Below, in pieces: positions 35,121 through 46,092 of a stretch of DNA of 64,000 bases. This DNA comes from Vibrio zhugei (GTDB lineage Bacteria; Pseudomonadota; Gammaproteobacteria; Enterobacterales; Vibrionaceae): NCBI RefSeq assembly GCF_003716875.1, contig NZ_CP033078.1, positions 1,860,001 through 1,924,000 on the forward strand, written 5' to 3'. The first letter of the stretch is position 1, and each line of letters begins with the position of its first letter. The position numbers and the translations under genes are program-made. The notes beneath the pieces were generated by a model. It saw only the letters and a list, made by a program, of their open reading frames with translations, did not search any database and was not told the DNA's origin.

Positions 35121-36166
35121 TGGCCTTCTTTATTGCAAGTTCCCCGCATACCCATGTTAAGCGAAGTACGGCTGACATCATGAAATGGGTCGCCGTGTGT
35201 GCGATTCCAGGCTTGTTGACCCAGCTCTACTTCTTCGGTTGGGGCACTTTGGTACAATTACTATTTGCGATTGTGGTGGCGTTGAGCTTTGAAGCGATCG
35301 TTATGAAATGTCGTAAACGCCCCATTAAATTGGCATTGCGTGATAATAGTGCGCTCGTCACCGCTTGGTTACTCGCCGTTTCGATTCCACCCTTATCCCC
35401 TTGGTGGCTTATGGTGATCGGGCTTATTTTTGCCATTGTGATCGGTAAACAATTGTACGGTGGATTAGGTCAAAACCCGTTTAACCCAGCCATGGTGGGA
35501 TACGTCGTACTATTGATTTCGTTCCCAGTACAAATGACCAGTTGGATGCCGCCATTACAATTTGCCCCACAAAGTGTGTCGTTCGGTGATGCTATCTCGA
35601 CGATCTTTACGGGCTTCAGTATTGATGGTTATTCACTACAACAAATTCGTACTGGGCTCGATGGTATTACCATGGCAACGCCACTCGATACCATTAAGAC
35701 GTCAGCTCGCACCGGGCAGGCGCTAAGCGATATTATGCAAAAACCACAGTTTGGTTTCATTGCAGGAATTGGCTGGCAATGGGTCAACCTCGCTTATCTG
35801 GCGGGTGGTTTAGTATTATTGCGCCTGCGCATTATTAACTGGCACATCCCCCTCGCCTTTCTGGCGGGTCTTTTGCTCACGAGCTCGATCATTACTCTCT
35901 TAGCCCCCGGAACCACGGCAGGCCCATTAATCCACTTGTTATCTGGTGCGACGATGTTGGGCGCCTTTTTTATTGCCACCGATCCGGTCTCAGCGTCTAC
36001 CACAGATAAAGGTCGACTCATTTATGGGGCTTTCATTGGCTCACTCGTGGTGATTATCCGCAACTGGGGCGGATACCCAGATGGCGTCGCCTTTGCAGTC
36101 CTGCTCGCCAATATGTGCGTGCCGATGATTGATTACTACACCAAACCTCGAACCTATGGTCATTAA
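35120..36166 (+). CDS. rsxD: Rsx/Rnf complex subunit D
   Basis: 348 residues, about eight to ten membrane segments, NqrB/RnfD family. The flavinylation motif [20 protein letters not shown] contains the Thr that receives FMN from Apb[15 protein letters not shown] is another family signature. The start is GTG at 35120, overlapping the rsxC stop (TAGTG); a downstream ATG inside the first membrane region is less likely because it would cut the conserved [10 protein letters not shown] start. Forms the ion channel part with RsxA and RsxE. Confidence 0.94.
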   Translation: MAFFIASSPHTHVKRSTADIMKWVAVCAIPGLLTQLYFFGWGTLVQLLFAIVVALSFEAIVMKCRKRPIKLALRDNSALVTAWLLAVSIPPLSPWWLMVIGLIFAIVIGKQLYGGLGQNPFNPAMVGYVVLLISFPVQMTSWMPPLQFAPQSVSFGDAISTIFTGFSIDGYSLQQIRTGLDGITMATPLDTIKTSARTGQALSDIMQKPQFGFIAGIGWQWVNLAYLAGGLVLLRLRIINWHIPLAFLAGLLLTSSIITLLAPGTTAGPLIHLLSGATMLGAFFIATDPVSASTTDKGRLIYGAFIGSLVVIIRNWGGYPDGVAFAVLLANMCVPMIDYYTKPRTYGH

Positions 36167-36174
36167 GGAAACGT

Positions 36175-36804
36175 ATGCTCAATGCTATTCGTAAAAATGG
36201 CGCCATCCTAGCCATTTTCGCTTGTGCCTCAACGGGGGTTGTCGCTCTAACTGACTATTTCACGCAGGATAAAATTCAAGAGCAAGAGCAGGCTCAACTG
36301 CTCTCAATTTTAAATCAAGTCGTGCCAAAATCATTGCATGATAATACGCTGTCGAATACCTGTGCGATGATCCGTGATCCACAGCTCGGTACCACGAAAG
36401 CCATGCCCGCTTATTTTGGTACAAAAAATGGTGAATTGTCCGCGATTGCCATTGAAGCCATCGCGCCAGATGGCTACAACGGCGCCATCAAAATCATTGT
36501 TGGGGTCAATACTCAAGGTGTCATTACTGGCACTCGTGTGCTTGCTCAAAATGAAACCCCCGGCCTCGGTGATAAGATCGACTTGCGTGTGACCGATTGG
36601 ATTTTAAGTTTTACGGGTAAAACGGTCACCGAGCAAAACTATGACACTTGGAAAGTCCGTAAAGATGGTGGACAATTCGATCAGTTTACCGGAGCGACAA
36701 TTACGCCTAGAGCCGTCGTAAAAGCGGTACGCAATACGGTTGAGTTCGTCAAACAAAACCGTGAAAAACTGTTTGCTCAAGCTCACCAATGTGAGGTCAA
36801 ATAA
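36175..36804 (+). CDS. rsxG: Rsx/Rnf complex subunit G
   Basis: 209 residues. One N-terminal membrane anchor ([20 protein letters not shown]) and a periplasmic FMN_bind domain. The ApbE target is the [15 protein letters not shown] segment near residue 170, with Thr as the flavin attachment residue. The ETPGLGDKI motif lies at ~125. ATG 36175 follows AAGGAAACGT. It carries electrons on the periplasmic side of the complex. Confidence 0.95.
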   Translation: MLNAIRKNGAILAIFACASTGVVALTDYFTQDKIQEQEQAQLLSILNQVVPKSLHDNTLSNTCAMIRDPQLGTTKAMPAYFGTKNGELSAIAIEAIAPDGYNGAIKIIVGVNTQGVITGTRVLAQNETPGLGDKIDLRVTDWILSFTGKTVTEQNYDTWKVRKDGGQFDQFTGATITPRAVVKAVRNTVEFVKQNREKLFAQAHQCEVK

Positions 36805-36805
36805 G

Positions 36806-37501
36806 ATGGATACGAATAGAAAACTACTCAAAGATGGCATGTGGGATAACAACCCAGCTCTCGTGCAGTTATTAGGTCTTTGTCCCTTACTGGCGGTCTC
36901 ATCGACCATCACCAACGCGCTCGGGTTAGGCATTGCCACGCTACTGGTTCTCGTTGGCTCCAATGTCATTGTTTCTCTCGTCCGTGACCATGTGCCGAAA
37001 GAAGTACGAATTCCGGTGTTTGTTATGATCATTGCCTCGCTGGTGACTTGCGTGCAATTACTGATGAATGCCTACGCATATGGGCTCTATTTATCTCTAG
37101 GCATTTTTATTCCACTGATCGTCACCAACTGCATTATCATTGGCCGAGCGGAAGCCTTCGCCTCGAAAAATGATGTGCTGCCGTCCGCTTTAGACGGTTT
37201 TTGGATGGGGCTGGGGATGACAAGTGTGCTCGTCGTACTTGGGGCCTTAAGAGAGATCATCGGCAACGGCACATTATTTGATGGGGCCGATTTATTACTT
37301 GGTGATTGGGCGACGTCACTGCGTATTGAGGTTTTTCATTTTGATAACAGTTTCTTACTGGCCTTACTCCCCCCGGGTGCTTTTTTCGGTGTTGGTTTAC
37401 TCATCGCCCTCAAAAATGTCATTGATAAACGCATTGCGGAACGTCAACCACAACAAGATAAACCGGAAATTGAACGGGCGCGTGTGACCAACGTAGGATA
37501 G
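36806..37501 (+). CDS. rsxE: Rsx/Rnf complex subunit E
   Basis: 231 residues with six membrane segments, the NqrD/RnfE paralogue of RsxA. Signatures: [20 protein letters not shown] and [20 protein letters not shown], again with the paired Cys. ATG 36806 begins one base after the rsxG stop. An upstream ATG at 36740 is inside rsxG and is not used. Last gene of the complex; nth follows after 82 bases, as is usual in Gammaproteobacteria. Confidence 0.95.
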   Translation: MDTNRKLLKDGMWDNNPALVQLLGLCPLLAVSSTITNALGLGIATLLVLVGSNVIVSLVRDHVPKEVRIPVFVMIIASLVTCVQLLMNAYAYGLYLSLGIFIPLIVTNCIIIGRAEAFASKNDVLPSALDGFWMGLGMTSVLVVLGALREIIGNGTLFDGADLLLGDWATSLRIEVFHFDNSFLLALLPPGAFFGVGLLIALKNVIDKRIAERQPQQDKPEIERARVTNVG

Positions 37502-37583
37502 TGTTCTATCAACACCACATAATAATAAACCTTCGCGTCATGATGTCATCGTCCTGACGCGGCTCGGACTGAAAGCTGCCATC

Positions 37584-38225
37584 ATGAATAATATAAAACG
37601 CCGTGAAATTCTCGAGCGACTTCGAGAAAACAACCCACATCCAGAGACAGAACTGAATTGGCAATCGCCTTTCGAGTTACTGATCGCTGTGTTATTGTCA
37701 GCACAAGCAACGGATGTGAGTGTTAACAAAGCCACCGCCAAGTTATATCCGGTTGCAAACACACCGGAATCAATCTTGGCTCTTGGGGTTGATGGTGTAA
37801 AAGACTACATCAAAACCATTGGGCTATTTAACTCAAAAGCGGAAAACGTGATTAAAACATGTCAATGTTTGGTCGATTTGCACGGCGGTCAAGTGCCAGA
37901 AGATCGCGAGGCATTGGAAGCGCTGCCGGGCGTAGGACGTAAAACCGCCAATGTGGTATTGAATACCGCATTTGGTTGGCCAACCATTGCGGTCGACACG
38001 CATATTTACCGGGTCTCAAACCGAACCAAGTTTGCGATGGGGAAAACGGTGGATGACGTGGAAGCTAAGTTATTAAAAGTGGTTCCAAAAGAGTTTAAAG
38101 TGGACGTCCATCATTGGTTAATCCTACATGGACGCTACACCTGTGTGGCAAGAAAGCCACGCTGTGGCAGTTGTATTATCGAAGATCTTTGTGAATACAA
38201 AGACAAAATTTATCCGGAAGATTAG
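37584..38225 (+). CDS. nth: Endonuclease III
   Basis: 213 residues. DNA glycosylase/AP lyase that removes oxidised pyrimidines. The helix-hairpin-helix LPGVGRKTANVVLN holds the catalytic Lys, VDTHIYRVSNR holds the catalytic Asp, and the [4Fe-4S] cluster is bound by C-x6-C-x2-C-x5-C (CVARKPRCGSCIIEDLC). Length is standard. ATG 37584 has only a weak ribosome site. Probably transcribed with rsx. Confidence 0.96.
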   Translation: MNNIKRREILERLRENNPHPETELNWQSPFELLIAVLLSAQATDVSVNKATAKLYPVANTPESILALGVDGVKDYIKTIGLFNSKAENVIKTCQCLVDLHGGQVPEDREALEALPGVGRKTANVVLNTAFGWPTIAVDTHIYRVSNRTKFAMGKTVDDVEAKLLKVVPKEFKVDVHHWLILHGRYTCVARKPRCGSCIIEDLCEYKDKIYPED

Positions 38226-38234
38226 GAGCACATA

Positions 38235-38651
38235 ATGTCGAACAATCGTATTTTACACACAATGCTACGTGTTGGTAACCTTGATACCTCTATCGAGTTC
38301 TATACCAATATCATGGGCATGAAGCTGCTACGTAAGAGTGATAACCCTGACTACAAATACACCCTCGCCTTTGTGGGTTACTGCGACGAATCAGAAGGTG
38401 CTGTGCTCGAATTAACGTATAACTGGGGTCAAGACAGCTATGACCTTGGTGACGGCTATGGCCATGTGGCTATTGGTGTTGATGATATCTATACCACCTG
38501 CGATAACATCAAAGCTGCGGGCGGAACTGTCAGCCGTGAGCCGGGACCAGTAAAAGGCGGCACCACGCATATTGCTTTTGTACAAGATCCTGATGGCTAC
38601 AAAATCGAGCTTATCCAAAACTCACAAGCCAGCAAAGGCTTAGAAGGCTAA
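38235..38651 (+). CDS. gloA: Lactoylglutathione lyase (glyoxalase I)
   Basis: 138 residues. Converts the methylglyoxal-glutathione hemithioacetal to S-lactoylglutathione. Metal ligands fit the Ni-dependent bacterial type: His at MLHT-like [10 protein letters not shown], Glu in [11 protein letters not shown], His in [11 protein letters not shown] and Glu in DGYKIELIQ. It starts ten bases after nth with an AGGAG site, and is followed by a strong terminator. Confidence 0.96.
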   Translation: MSNNRILHTMLRVGNLDTSIEFYTNIMGMKLLRKSDNPDYKYTLAFVGYCDESEGAVLELTYNWGQDSYDLGDGYGHVAIGVDDIYTTCDNIKAAGGTVSREPGPVKGGTTHIAFVQDPDGYKIELIQNSQASKGLEG

Positions 38652-38669
38652 GTGGCTCAATCGACTTAC

Positions 38670-38700
38670 AAAAAAGTGGCCTGCTGGCCACTTTTTTTTT
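38670..38700. terminator. Rho-independent terminator after gloA
   Basis: GTGGCC-TGCT-GGCCAC stem (38676-38691) with six A residues before and nine T residues after it. It can serve gloA on the plus strand and, being symmetrical, motY on the minus strand. Confidence 0.9.
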
Positions 38701-38729
38701 GCTCGATACTTAACACCACCACGACGCGA

Positions 38730-39620
38730 TTAGTAAAGCTTGTCCGTACGTCCCAAGGAAATCACCACACGGCGGTTCTTGGCTTTGCCAATCGGCGACG
38801 AATTGTCCGCTACTGGTCGACGTTTACCATAGCCTTGCACTTGAATTCTGTCTTGCGCTAAGCCTAACGATTCAAAGTATTTACGTAGTTTGATCGCTCG
38901 TCTATCAGATAAATCCTGACTGACATCTTTTGTCATGGCAGCACCGGTATATGTTGCCACTAACACCAAATCAATATCTTGATTGTAACGAATATAGTTG
39001 GCAATTTGCTGCAAGCGCTTTTGCGATGCTTTATTAAGCTCAACACTGTCACCTGCATCATAGTGTAAAATCGTAAACGAAATGTCTTCAAAACTATAAG
39101 GCAATAAATTTGCCAAGCAATGGCTAAATGCGGTGTATTTGTCTTGGAACAAAACCGAAGAAAGCGCCACAGAAATATGTTGCCCAGAGTTATGCCAATC
39201 TTGGAAATTAAACGTTGGGTAATTACCATGTTCGAGCTCACTGAGCATCGACCACGCGGTTTGTCCGCCAACATACCCATCAAATTGCTGGTAGAACTTC
39301 AATTGACTCATGCGCATAGCAGCGTCACCTGGACGCCACGCGGGCGGCATCGATACTAAACTGACGGGTTCCGTCTTACCCATAGGGCGCAACATTTTCA
39401 GCTCAAAGTCTAAATTGATTTTTTTACTGGCATGAGAAGAAAATACCGCAGTGCCGTAATGCGGGATCGGATGTACCAGACGACACTCTAGTGGCGTATT
39501 TTCTGCCATGGTCCATGTTGACTGCTCTGGCTTGGCAACGTAGTGCTGCTCAAATGCAAGGGCATGCCATGACATCATCATGAATAATGCGCCTAGCCCA
39601 TACATCACCCTGTTTTTCAT
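38730..39620 (-). CDS. motY: Sodium-driven flagellar motor protein MotY
   Basis: 296 residues. A cleavable signal peptide ([19 protein letters not shown], cut after ALA) leads to an N-terminal domain that contacts the motor and a C-terminal OmpA-like peptidoglycan-binding domain ([49 protein letters not shown]). MotY forms the T ring with MotX in the polar flagellum of vibrios, which is one of the better genus indicators in this window. Divergent from rnt. Confidence 0.95.
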   Translation of the reverse strand: MKNRVMYGLGALFMMMSWHALAFEQHYVAKPEQSTWTMAENTPLECRLVHPIPHYGTAVFSSHASKKINLDFELKMLRPMGKTEPVSLVSMPPAWRPGDAAMRMSQLKFYQQFDGYVGGQTAWSMLSELEHGNYPTFNFQDWHNSGQHISVALSSVLFQDKYTAFSHCLANLLPYSFEDISFTILHYDAGDSVELNKASQKRLQQIANYIRYNQDIDLVLVATYTGAAMTKDVSQDLSDRRAIKLRKYFESLGLAQDRIQVQGYGKRRPVADNSSPIGKAKNRRVVISLGRTDKLY

Positions 39621-39897
39621 AACTTTCTTCTCTTCAGTGTGCCGTTCACGATAGGCAGCAAATTGCCGACCCCTGATGTGCCTTTGGAATTATGCAATAA
39701 TCTAGCCAAAACTCCTTGGAGATAGCGCATTCGCAACAATATATCCGCCATTGTACCCCGTCGCTTTGGTGCCTTATCTGGCCGACTTTGTCTCCACCCA
39801 AGAGAGCCAAATTAATTCGCACAAACCCGCCTGATTGGTTTTTCTTATTCCCAGAATCTGTAATAATGCTGCCCTTGTCACACCTATTAGAGTAAAC

Positions 39898-40575
39898 ATG
39901 AACGAAATAGATGAAAGATTGACACTAAAGAAGCGCTTTCGCGGCTATTTTCCTGTGGTCATTGACGTAGAGACCGCCGGATTTAACTCGCACACGGATG
40001 CATTACTTGAAATTTGCGCAGTCACGTTACGCATGGATGAACACGGTGTCCTTCATCGGGCTTCTACCCTTCATTTTCATGTCGAACCTTTTGAAGGTGC
40101 CAATATTGAAAAAGCGGCATTAGAATTCACAGGGATTCATGACCCTTTTAGCCCTCTACGTGGCGCAGTCAGTGAAGAGCATGCTCTCAAAGAGATCTAC
40201 AAGCTGATCCGTAAAGAACAAAAAAATGCCGGATGCAACCGGGCGATTATGGTGGCACATAATGCAGCGTTTGATCACGGCTTTGTTATGGCGGCAAATG
40301 AACGGAGTCATTTGAAACGCGTGCCGTTTCATCCGTTTGCCACTTTCGATACGGCAACACTCAGTGGCTTAGCTTATGGACAAACAGTCCTTGCCAAGGC
40401 CTGCCGTGCTGCAGGTATGGCGTTTGATAATAATGAGGCCCACTCTGCGTTATACGATACGGAGCAAACGGCAGAGTTATTTTGCCGAATTGTGAATAAG
40501 TGGAAAGCATTAGGCGGATGGCCGATACCTCCAGCAGACGACAGCACACAATCCAATGACGAAAGAGAAGACTAA
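39898..40575 (+). CDS. rnt: Ribonuclease T
   Basis: 225 residues, DEDDh 3'-5' exoribonuclease that trims tRNA and other stable RNA ends. Active-site blocks: [19 protein letters not shown] (Asp, Glu), [16 protein letters not shown] (Asp) and [15 protein letters not shown] (His, Asp). ATG 39898 follows AGAGTAAAC; an earlier in-frame ATG at 39835 extends beyond the usual start. Confidence 0.96.
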   Translation: MNEIDERLTLKKRFRGYFPVVIDVETAGFNSHTDALLEICAVTLRMDEHGVLHRASTLHFHVEPFEGANIEKAALEFTGIHDPFSPLRGAVSEEHALKEIYKLIRKEQKNAGCNRAIMVAHNAAFDHGFVMAANERSHLKRVPFHPFATFDTATLSGLAYGQTVLAKACRAAGMAFDNNEAHSALYDTEQTAELFCRIVNKWKALGGWPIPPADDSTQSNDERED

Positions 40576-40617
40576 GGTCATCGATTTAACCCAGTGAACT
40601 AATTAATTGAGACATTT

Positions 40618-41943
40618 ATGAACCCAGTAATAATTTCTGTTTGCATCATGCTGTTATTAGCATTGGTGCGAGTCAACGTCGTCGTCGCACTGACATTCAG
40701 TGCCATCGTCGGCGGATTGATGTCCGGCATGAGCATTACCGATACCGTCGCCGCATTTGAAGGCGGACTCGGTGGTGGTGCCACGATTGCATTAAGTTAT
40801 GCCATGCTTGGCACGTTTGCCGTAGCGATTTCTCGCTCAGGCATTACCGACCTACTCGCACAATCGGTCATTAAAAAACTGCACGGTAAAGAACACGGTG
40901 TGGCAACAACTGGCCTGAAGTATGGCGTTTTAGTTGTATTTCTTTTGATGGCGGTGGCTTCTCAGAACATCATTCCTGTACATATCGCCTTCATCCCTAT
41001 TTTGATTCCACCTCTGTTAGGCGTATTGGCAAAACTGAAACTGGATCGCCGTCTTGTTGCGTGTATTCTAACCTTTGGTTTGATCACCCCCTATATGGTG
41101 TTGCCGGTCGGTTTTGGTGGCATTTTCTTACATAACATTCTCCTTAAAAATCTGCGTGATAACGGATTAACAGACATTACCGCGGCGCAAGTGCCAATGG
41201 CAATGATGTTACCTGGTTTCGGCATGGTTGCTGGCCTACTTATTGCCGTATTTATCAGTTACCGTAAACCCCGTCATTATCGTGAAACTCAATTTACCCA
41301 AACAGAAACGAAAGCCGTGACCATTAATAAACGTCACATTGTGGTGGCCGTTATCGGCATTGTAGCGGCCTTGAGTGTGCAACTGCTGACCGGTTCAATG
41401 ATCATCGGTGCACTGGCTGGCTTTATGGTGTTTACCTTTGGCGGCGTGATTGCTTGGAAGGAAACCCATGATGTGTTCAATCAGGGGGTTCATATGATGG
41501 CCATGATTGGCTTTATCATGATCGCTGCAGCGGGATTTGCCGCCGTTATGAAAGACACAGGTGGCGTCGAAACACTCGTTCAGGCCGTCTCGAGTAATAT
41601 CGGCGATAACAAGCCGTTAGCCGCACTATTGATGCTCGTCGTTGGCCTACTGGTTACCATGGGAATTGGTTCATCATTTTCCACTATTCCAATTATCGCT
41701 ACGATTTATGTGCCCCTAGCGCTGGCTTTTGGTTTCTCACCGATGGCCACCATCGCGCTCGTCGGCACGGCGGCAGCGTTAGGTGATGCAGGCTCACCGG
41801 CGTCGGACTCAACCTTAGGGCCAACATCGGGTCTGAATGCCGACGGTCAACATGAGCATATTTGGAACACCGTTGTTCCCACCTTCTTACACTACAATAT
41901 CCCACTGATTATCGCGGGCTGGATTGCCGCTATGGTCCTGTAG
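40618..41943 (+). CDS. Na+/H+ antiporter-family membrane protein
   Basis: 441 residues with about 11-12 membrane segments. It belongs to the NhaC-like Na_H_antiporter family: [40 protein letters not shown] and [20 protein letters not shown] are typical. Vibrio and Haemophilus carry homologues next to unrelated housekeeping genes. It could exchange Na+ for H+ or move a small organic acid; the sequence does not decide. It lies 42 bases after rnt. Confidence 0.85.
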   Translation: MNPVIISVCIMLLLALVRVNVVVALTFSAIVGGLMSGMSITDTVAAFEGGLGGGATIALSYAMLGTFAVAISRSGITDLLAQSVIKKLHGKEHGVATTGLKYGVLVVFLLMAVASQNIIPVHIAFIPILIPPLLGVLAKLKLDRRLVACILTFGLITPYMVLPVGFGGIFLHNILLKNLRDNGLTDITAAQVPMAMMLPGFGMVAGLLIAVFISYRKPRHYRETQFTQTETKAVTINKRHIVVAVIGIVAALSVQLLTGSMIIGALAGFMVFTFGGVIAWKETHDVFNQGVHMMAMIGFIMIAAAGFAAVMKDTGGVETLVQAVSSNIGDNKPLAALLMLVVGLLVTMGIGSSFSTIPIIATIYVPLALAFGFSPMATIALVGTAAALGDAGSPASDSTLGPTSGLNADGQHEHIWNTVVPTFLHYNIPLIIAGWIAAMVL

Positions 41944-42035
41944 CCGAAAAATCTCGAGTCGTCGTTGATACTCGTTAGGCGTGAGCGTCAGGCGAGTATC
42001 ATGACTCATCAACCGATACGCCGACTCTTACCCAT

Positions 42036-42068
42036 AAAAAAAAGCAGCATCCTAGATGCTGCTTTTTT
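42036..42068. terminator. Bidirectional terminator between antiporter gene and purF
   Basis: GCAGCAT and ATGCTGC form a 7-bp stem over a 5-base loop, with eight A residues before and six T residues after. The two flanking genes converge on it. Confidence 0.9.
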
Positions 42069-42085
42069 GTCTCTGTGAGGCACGT

Positions 42086-43597
42086 TTAACCTTCGTTGTG
42101 CATTTCCAGATTGACCAGCTCTTGCTGTATATCGCGCTCGAGCTTCGCGTCATCACTGCGCATCGACTCAAGAAACTCAAGGTAATTTTGATCAACATCG
42201 CCAGTTACATATTCGCCGTTAAATACCGATGTTTCGAACTGTTGAATATCGGGGTTACCTTCACCGACCGCTGCCACAAGATCATCTAACGTTTGGAAAA
42301 TTAGGGCATCCGCACCAATTTGCTGACAAATCGCTTCATTATCACGGCCATGAGCAATCAATTCGTTCGCACTTGGCATATCGATACCATAGACGTTCGG
42401 GAAGCGAATTTCTGGAGCAGCAGACACCATATAGACCTTCTTCGCACCAGAGTCACGAGCCATTTCCACGATCTGCTCCGAAGTGGTTCCCCGGACAATC
42501 GAGTCGTCGACCAGCAAGACATTCTTCCCTTTAAATTCACTGCGAATCGCATTCAACTTACGACGAACCGACTTTTTGCGCTCTTGCTGTCCCGGCATGA
42601 TAAAGGTGCGCCCTACATAACGGTTTTTCACAAACCCTTGACGGTACGGTTTATCAATGGCCTGAGCAATTTGCAGGGCAATATCGCACGAGGTTTCAGG
42701 AATAGGAATCACGACATCGACGTCCAAATCGGCATAGTCTTTTTGAATACGCTCACCCAGTTTTTTGCCCATTTCAACACGTGCACTGTATACCGACACT
42801 TTATCGATAAACGAATCAGGACGAGCAAAATAAACAAACTCAAAAATACAAGGATTTAGGACTGGAAAATCGGCACACTGTTTGGTGAATAACTGGCCTT
42901 CAAAGGTTGCGTAAATCGCTTCACCGGGAGCCACATCACGCACAAAGTCAAAACCAACAGCATCAAGCGCAACCGATTCAGATGCGACCATATATTCCGT
43001 GCGACCCGCAACGTCACGTTTTCCCAAACACAGTGGACGAATCCCATTGGGATCACGAAAGGCAATCATACCGTGACCGATAATCATTGCTACGACCGCA
43101 TAGGCCCCTTTAATGGTGCGGTGCACATTGGTAATGGCTCGGAAGACATCATCTTCATTAATCATGCCTCGAACCGTATCGACTTCATGGGCCAATACGT
43201 TCAGTAGCACTTCCGAGTCCGATGTGGTGTTGACATGACGGCGGTCTTTCTCAAACACACGTTCACGAACTTCTTTGGCATTGGTCAAATTACCATTGTG
43301 CGCAAGCGTAATACCAAAAGGCGAGTTAACATAGAAAGGTTGAGCTTCTGAAGCGCTGGAGCTTCCTGCAGTGGGGTAACGAACATGACCTATTCCCACG
43401 GTCCCTTGCAAGCGTTGCATGTGTCTTGCTTCAAATACATCTTTGACCAATCCATTCGCCTTACGCAGACGAAAACGATTGCTTTCTATGGTACAAATAC
43501 CCGCAGCATCTTGGCCACGATGCTGCAATACCGTTAAGGCGTCATAAATAGACTGGTTTACAGGGGTTGCGCCCACGATTCCAACAATACCACACAT
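42086..43597 (-). CDS. purF: Amidophosphoribosyltransferase
   Basis: 503 residues. First committed step of purine synthesis: glutamine plus PRPP to phosphoribosylamine. The N-terminal nucleophile Cys follows the initiator Met (MCGIVGIVG), the glutaminase site has [10 protein letters not shown], and the PRPP loop is [19 protein letters not shown]. Length matches the gammaproteobacterial enzyme. It is the last gene of the accD-folC-dedD-cvpA-purF run. PurR control is expected from the family, but no operator was searched out. Confidence 0.97.
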   Translation of the reverse strand: MCGIVGIVGATPVNQSIYDALTVLQHRGQDAAGICTIESNRFRLRKANGLVKDVFEARHMQRLQGTVGIGHVRYPTAGSSSASEAQPFYVNSPFGITLAHNGNLTNAKEVRERVFEKDRRHVNTTSDSEVLLNVLAHEVDTVRGMINEDDVFRAITNVHRTIKGAYAVVAMIIGHGMIAFRDPNGIRPLCLGKRDVAGRTEYMVASESVALDAVGFDFVRDVAPGEAIYATFEGQLFTKQCADFPVLNPCIFEFVYFARPDSFIDKVSVYSARVEMGKKLGERIQKDYADLDVDVVIPIPETSCDIALQIAQAIDKPYRQGFVKNRYVGRTFIMPGQQERKKSVRRKLNAIRSEFKGKNVLLVDDSIVRGTTSEQIVEMARDSGAKKVYMVSAAPEIRFPNVYGIDMPSANELIAHGRDNEAICQQIGADALIFQTLDDLVAAVGEGNPDIQQFETSVFNGEYVTGDVDQNYLEFLESMRSDDAKLERDIQQELVNLEMHNEG

Positions 43598-43630
43598 GTG
43601 CTAATCCTCGATTTTCGACTCTATCTGACG

Positions 43631-44122
43631 CTAATTAGCGCCAGATAGAAAACTTGATGTTGCCTGTAAGTGCTCAAAAAATGGTGAAATAATATGACTA
43701 AACTGAGGTACTAATTGCGAGTTTTTCCACCATACTGTTGCTGGTAATGCCGTAAAGGCATCCAGAAAAAACAAGACAGCAGACACAATTAATACCCCTC
43801 GCAGCGCACCAAACACCACCCCCAGAACTCGATCTGTACCAGACAATCCTGTCTTTTGCACCAGCTGCGCAATCACGTAGTTCACAATCGCCCCGACAAT
43901 CAATGTTGCGACAAACAATGCGGCAATTGCAGCACCATTGCGAAACACCGGATCTTGGATGTTAGTAAAGTACACCGCTAGTTTGGCGTAATAGTGAGAC
44001 GCAATAAAAAATGCCCCAAACCAAATCACCAAAGACACGGCTTCTCTTGCGAAACCTCGAACTAAGCTAATCAACGCAGACAGGCCGATCACACTTAAAA
44101 TGACGATATCTAACCAATTCAT
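43631..44122 (-). CDS. cvpA: CvpA-family membrane protein
   Basis: 163 residues with four membrane segments, starting MNWLDIVILSVIGLSALISL and containing the family's SLVRGFAREAVSLVIWFGAF. First known as needed for colicin V production, later linked to envelope stress and intestinal growth. Its molecular role is uncertain. It lies 33 bases before purF, the standard pairing. Confidence 0.94.
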   Translation of the reverse strand: MNWLDIVILSVIGLSALISLVRGFAREAVSLVIWFGAFFIASHYYAKLAVYFTNIQDPVFRNGAAIAALFVATLIVGAIVNYVIAQLVQKTGLSGTDRVLGVVFGALRGVLIVSAVLFFLDAFTALPATVWWKNSQLVPQFSHIISPFFEHLQATSSFLSGAN

Positions 44123-44185
44123 ATATTATTTACATCTTAAGTTGGCGCGCATTTTAACAGAAAAATACGCGACGCAAACGTTTTC

Positions 44186-44770
44186 TTATGGATTTAGTGG
44201 TTTAAATTTGAGCAATCGACCTTTAGCACCGGTTATTTTCTGCAATTCATCAAGCTGACGCTCTAGTTTACTCTTCGAAACATCCGGACCAATAATCACT
44301 CGGGTAAAACCGTTCTCTTCCTTCGTATGGGCTTGGTAACCACGTTTTTGTAAGTCTGCCACGACTTTCTTCGCGTTACTCGCATTTTTCAGTGCCATTA
44401 ACTGAATGAGCCACGCACTATCTCGATAATCGTTTTTCTCGGGTTGTGACGTGATTTGGGTTTCCACCTCATCGGTACTCTCGGGTGAGGTAGATGAAGC
44501 ATCAGAATCGGCAGACTCATTCGCTTGCGATGAGCGAGTCTGAGTCGTCACGGCTTTCACGGGTGCGTCTGGCAACGTTGCCTTATCGTTATCCGGTTCT
44601 ATGACATCAAACGATCCCTTTTGCTCATCAGTCTGAGGCTTGATCGGAATACTTGCCACATCATCTTCATAATGACTTTTCTTTCCATCAAGAATATCTG
44701 GCAATACGATAACCCCAATGGCAACCAATACAATGGTTCCTACTAAACGGCATTGAAATTTACTGGCCAT
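44186..44770 (-). CDS. dedD: SPOR-domain division protein DedD
   Basis: 194 residues: an N-terminal membrane anchor (CRLVGTIVLVAIGVIVLPDI), a Ser/Asp-rich periplasmic linker and a C-terminal SPOR domain (~118-194) with AWLIQLMALKNASNAKKVVA and TRVIIGPDVSKSKLERQL. SPOR domains bind denuded peptidoglycan at the septum. It is adjacent to folC, whose stop is one base upstream. Confidence 0.93.
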   Translation of the reverse strand: MASKFQCRLVGTIVLVAIGVIVLPDILDGKKSHYEDDVASIPIKPQTDEQKGSFDVIEPDNDKATLPDAPVKAVTTQTRSSQANESADSDASSTSPESTDEVETQITSQPEKNDYRDSAWLIQLMALKNASNAKKVVADLQKRGYQAHTKEENGFTRVIIGPDVSKSKLERQLDELQKITGAKGRLLKFKPLNP

Positions 44771-46048
44771 TTATGCTCCTCTATTTTGCCAATGCGACAA
44801 GACTTCGCCAACAGTGTGAAATGAACCTACCACCACTATGACATCCTGCTCTGAGACTTGTGTCAAGGCGGCTTCAAATGCCATCACTGGACTGGCAAAT
44901 TCGGTCAACGTCTGGGTCGTATAGGGACGAATCGCCGCACAAAGCTCATCGGCAGTGGCGGCTCTGGGACCGGTTAAGGATGCGGGATACCAAGCAGCCA
45001 CTTTCGGCGCTAACGTAGCCACGGTGGCCGCTATGTCCTTATCATGCAACATCCCAATCACAATATGGAATGACGCCTCAGGATAACGCTGCTGCAACTC
45101 ATTCATTAAATACTGCGCCGAATGCGGGTTGTGTGCCACATCCAATAGTATGGTGGGCTTTTGAGAGAGTTGCTGCATCCGTCCTGGCAATTGGGCCTTT
45201 TTAAGACCGTTAGCGATATTGACATCCGAGATCGCTAACTCAGAGACACCAAGCGCCATCAAAGCTGTAGCCGCATTGGGCAGGGGCAGACATGGCAAAG
45301 GCAAATCAGTTAAATCAAAGCTTCCACTCCACCAGCGCCATGAGTGAGCACCAGTACGCTCATAATCAAATTGAATACCGACCTGATGGAATTGCGCCGC
45401 AATATCATCCGCATGAGCCGCTACGGTAGCTGGCGCTTTCGGCTGACCACAAATAGCCGGTTTACCACGACGAAATATCCCTGCTTTTTCAAAGCCGATG
45501 ACATTGATGTCATCGCCTAACCAATCGACATGGTCTACGGCTAAGCTGGTGATGATGGACACATCATGATCAACCACATTCGTTGCGTCCAAACGACCAC
45601 CTAAGCCGACTTCTAACAACACCACGTCGACCTGTTCTGTTTGAAAAAGTCGTAAGGCGGCTAACGTACCAAACTCAAAAAAGCTCAGCGAAATATCGCT
45701 ACGTTGCTGTTCAATGAAAGAGAAAGCCTCGGTATGCTTTGTATCATCCAGCACTTGGCCATTGATACGGACACGTTCGTTGTATTGAATTAAGTGGGGA
45801 GAAGAGTATACGCCAACGCGGTAGCCAGCATCGAGTAAAATCGCTTCCATCAAGGCACACGTCGAGCCTTTGCCGTTGGTACCGGCCACGGTGATAACCG
45901 TTGGTGCGGGCTTGGTAAGCGCTGCGCGAATGGCAACTTGTGAGACTCGCTCCAAACCTAAATCGATGGAGGAGGAATGAATATGAGTTAAATAATCAAG
46001 CCACTCGCTCATTGGCGTAGTGGCTTGAGGTGTCAGGTTCTGTTTCAT
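44771..46048 (-). CDS. folC: Dihydrofolate/folylpolyglutamate synthase
   Basis: 425 residues, a Mur-ligase-type enzyme that adds glycine-like glutamate units to folates. ATP loop ITVAGTNGKGSTCALMEAIL at ~58, YSSPHLIQYNERVRING, EVGLGGRLDATNVVD and the C-terminal LLDVAHNPHSAQYLMNEL are family hallmarks. Complete. Follows accD at 44 bases. Confidence 0.96.
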   Translation of the reverse strand: MKQNLTPQATTPMSEWLDYLTHIHSSSIDLGLERVSQVAIRAALTKPAPTVITVAGTNGKGSTCALMEAILLDAGYRVGVYSSPHLIQYNERVRINGQVLDDTKHTEAFSFIEQQRSDISLSFFEFGTLAALRLFQTEQVDVVLLEVGLGGRLDATNVVDHDVSIITSLAVDHVDWLGDDINVIGFEKAGIFRRGKPAICGQPKAPATVAAHADDIAAQFHQVGIQFDYERTGAHSWRWWSGSFDLTDLPLPCLPLPNAATALMALGVSELAISDVNIANGLKKAQLPGRMQQLSQKPTILLDVAHNPHSAQYLMNELQQRYPEASFHIVIGMLHDKDIAATVATLAPKVAAWYPASLTGPRAATADELCAAIRPYTTQTLTEFASPVMAFEAALTQVSEQDVIVVVGSFHTVGEVLSHWQNRGA

Positions 46049-46092
46049 CTAACGTATAACCAATTAATTGAGTGGTTTAGTTAGCGTCTACT

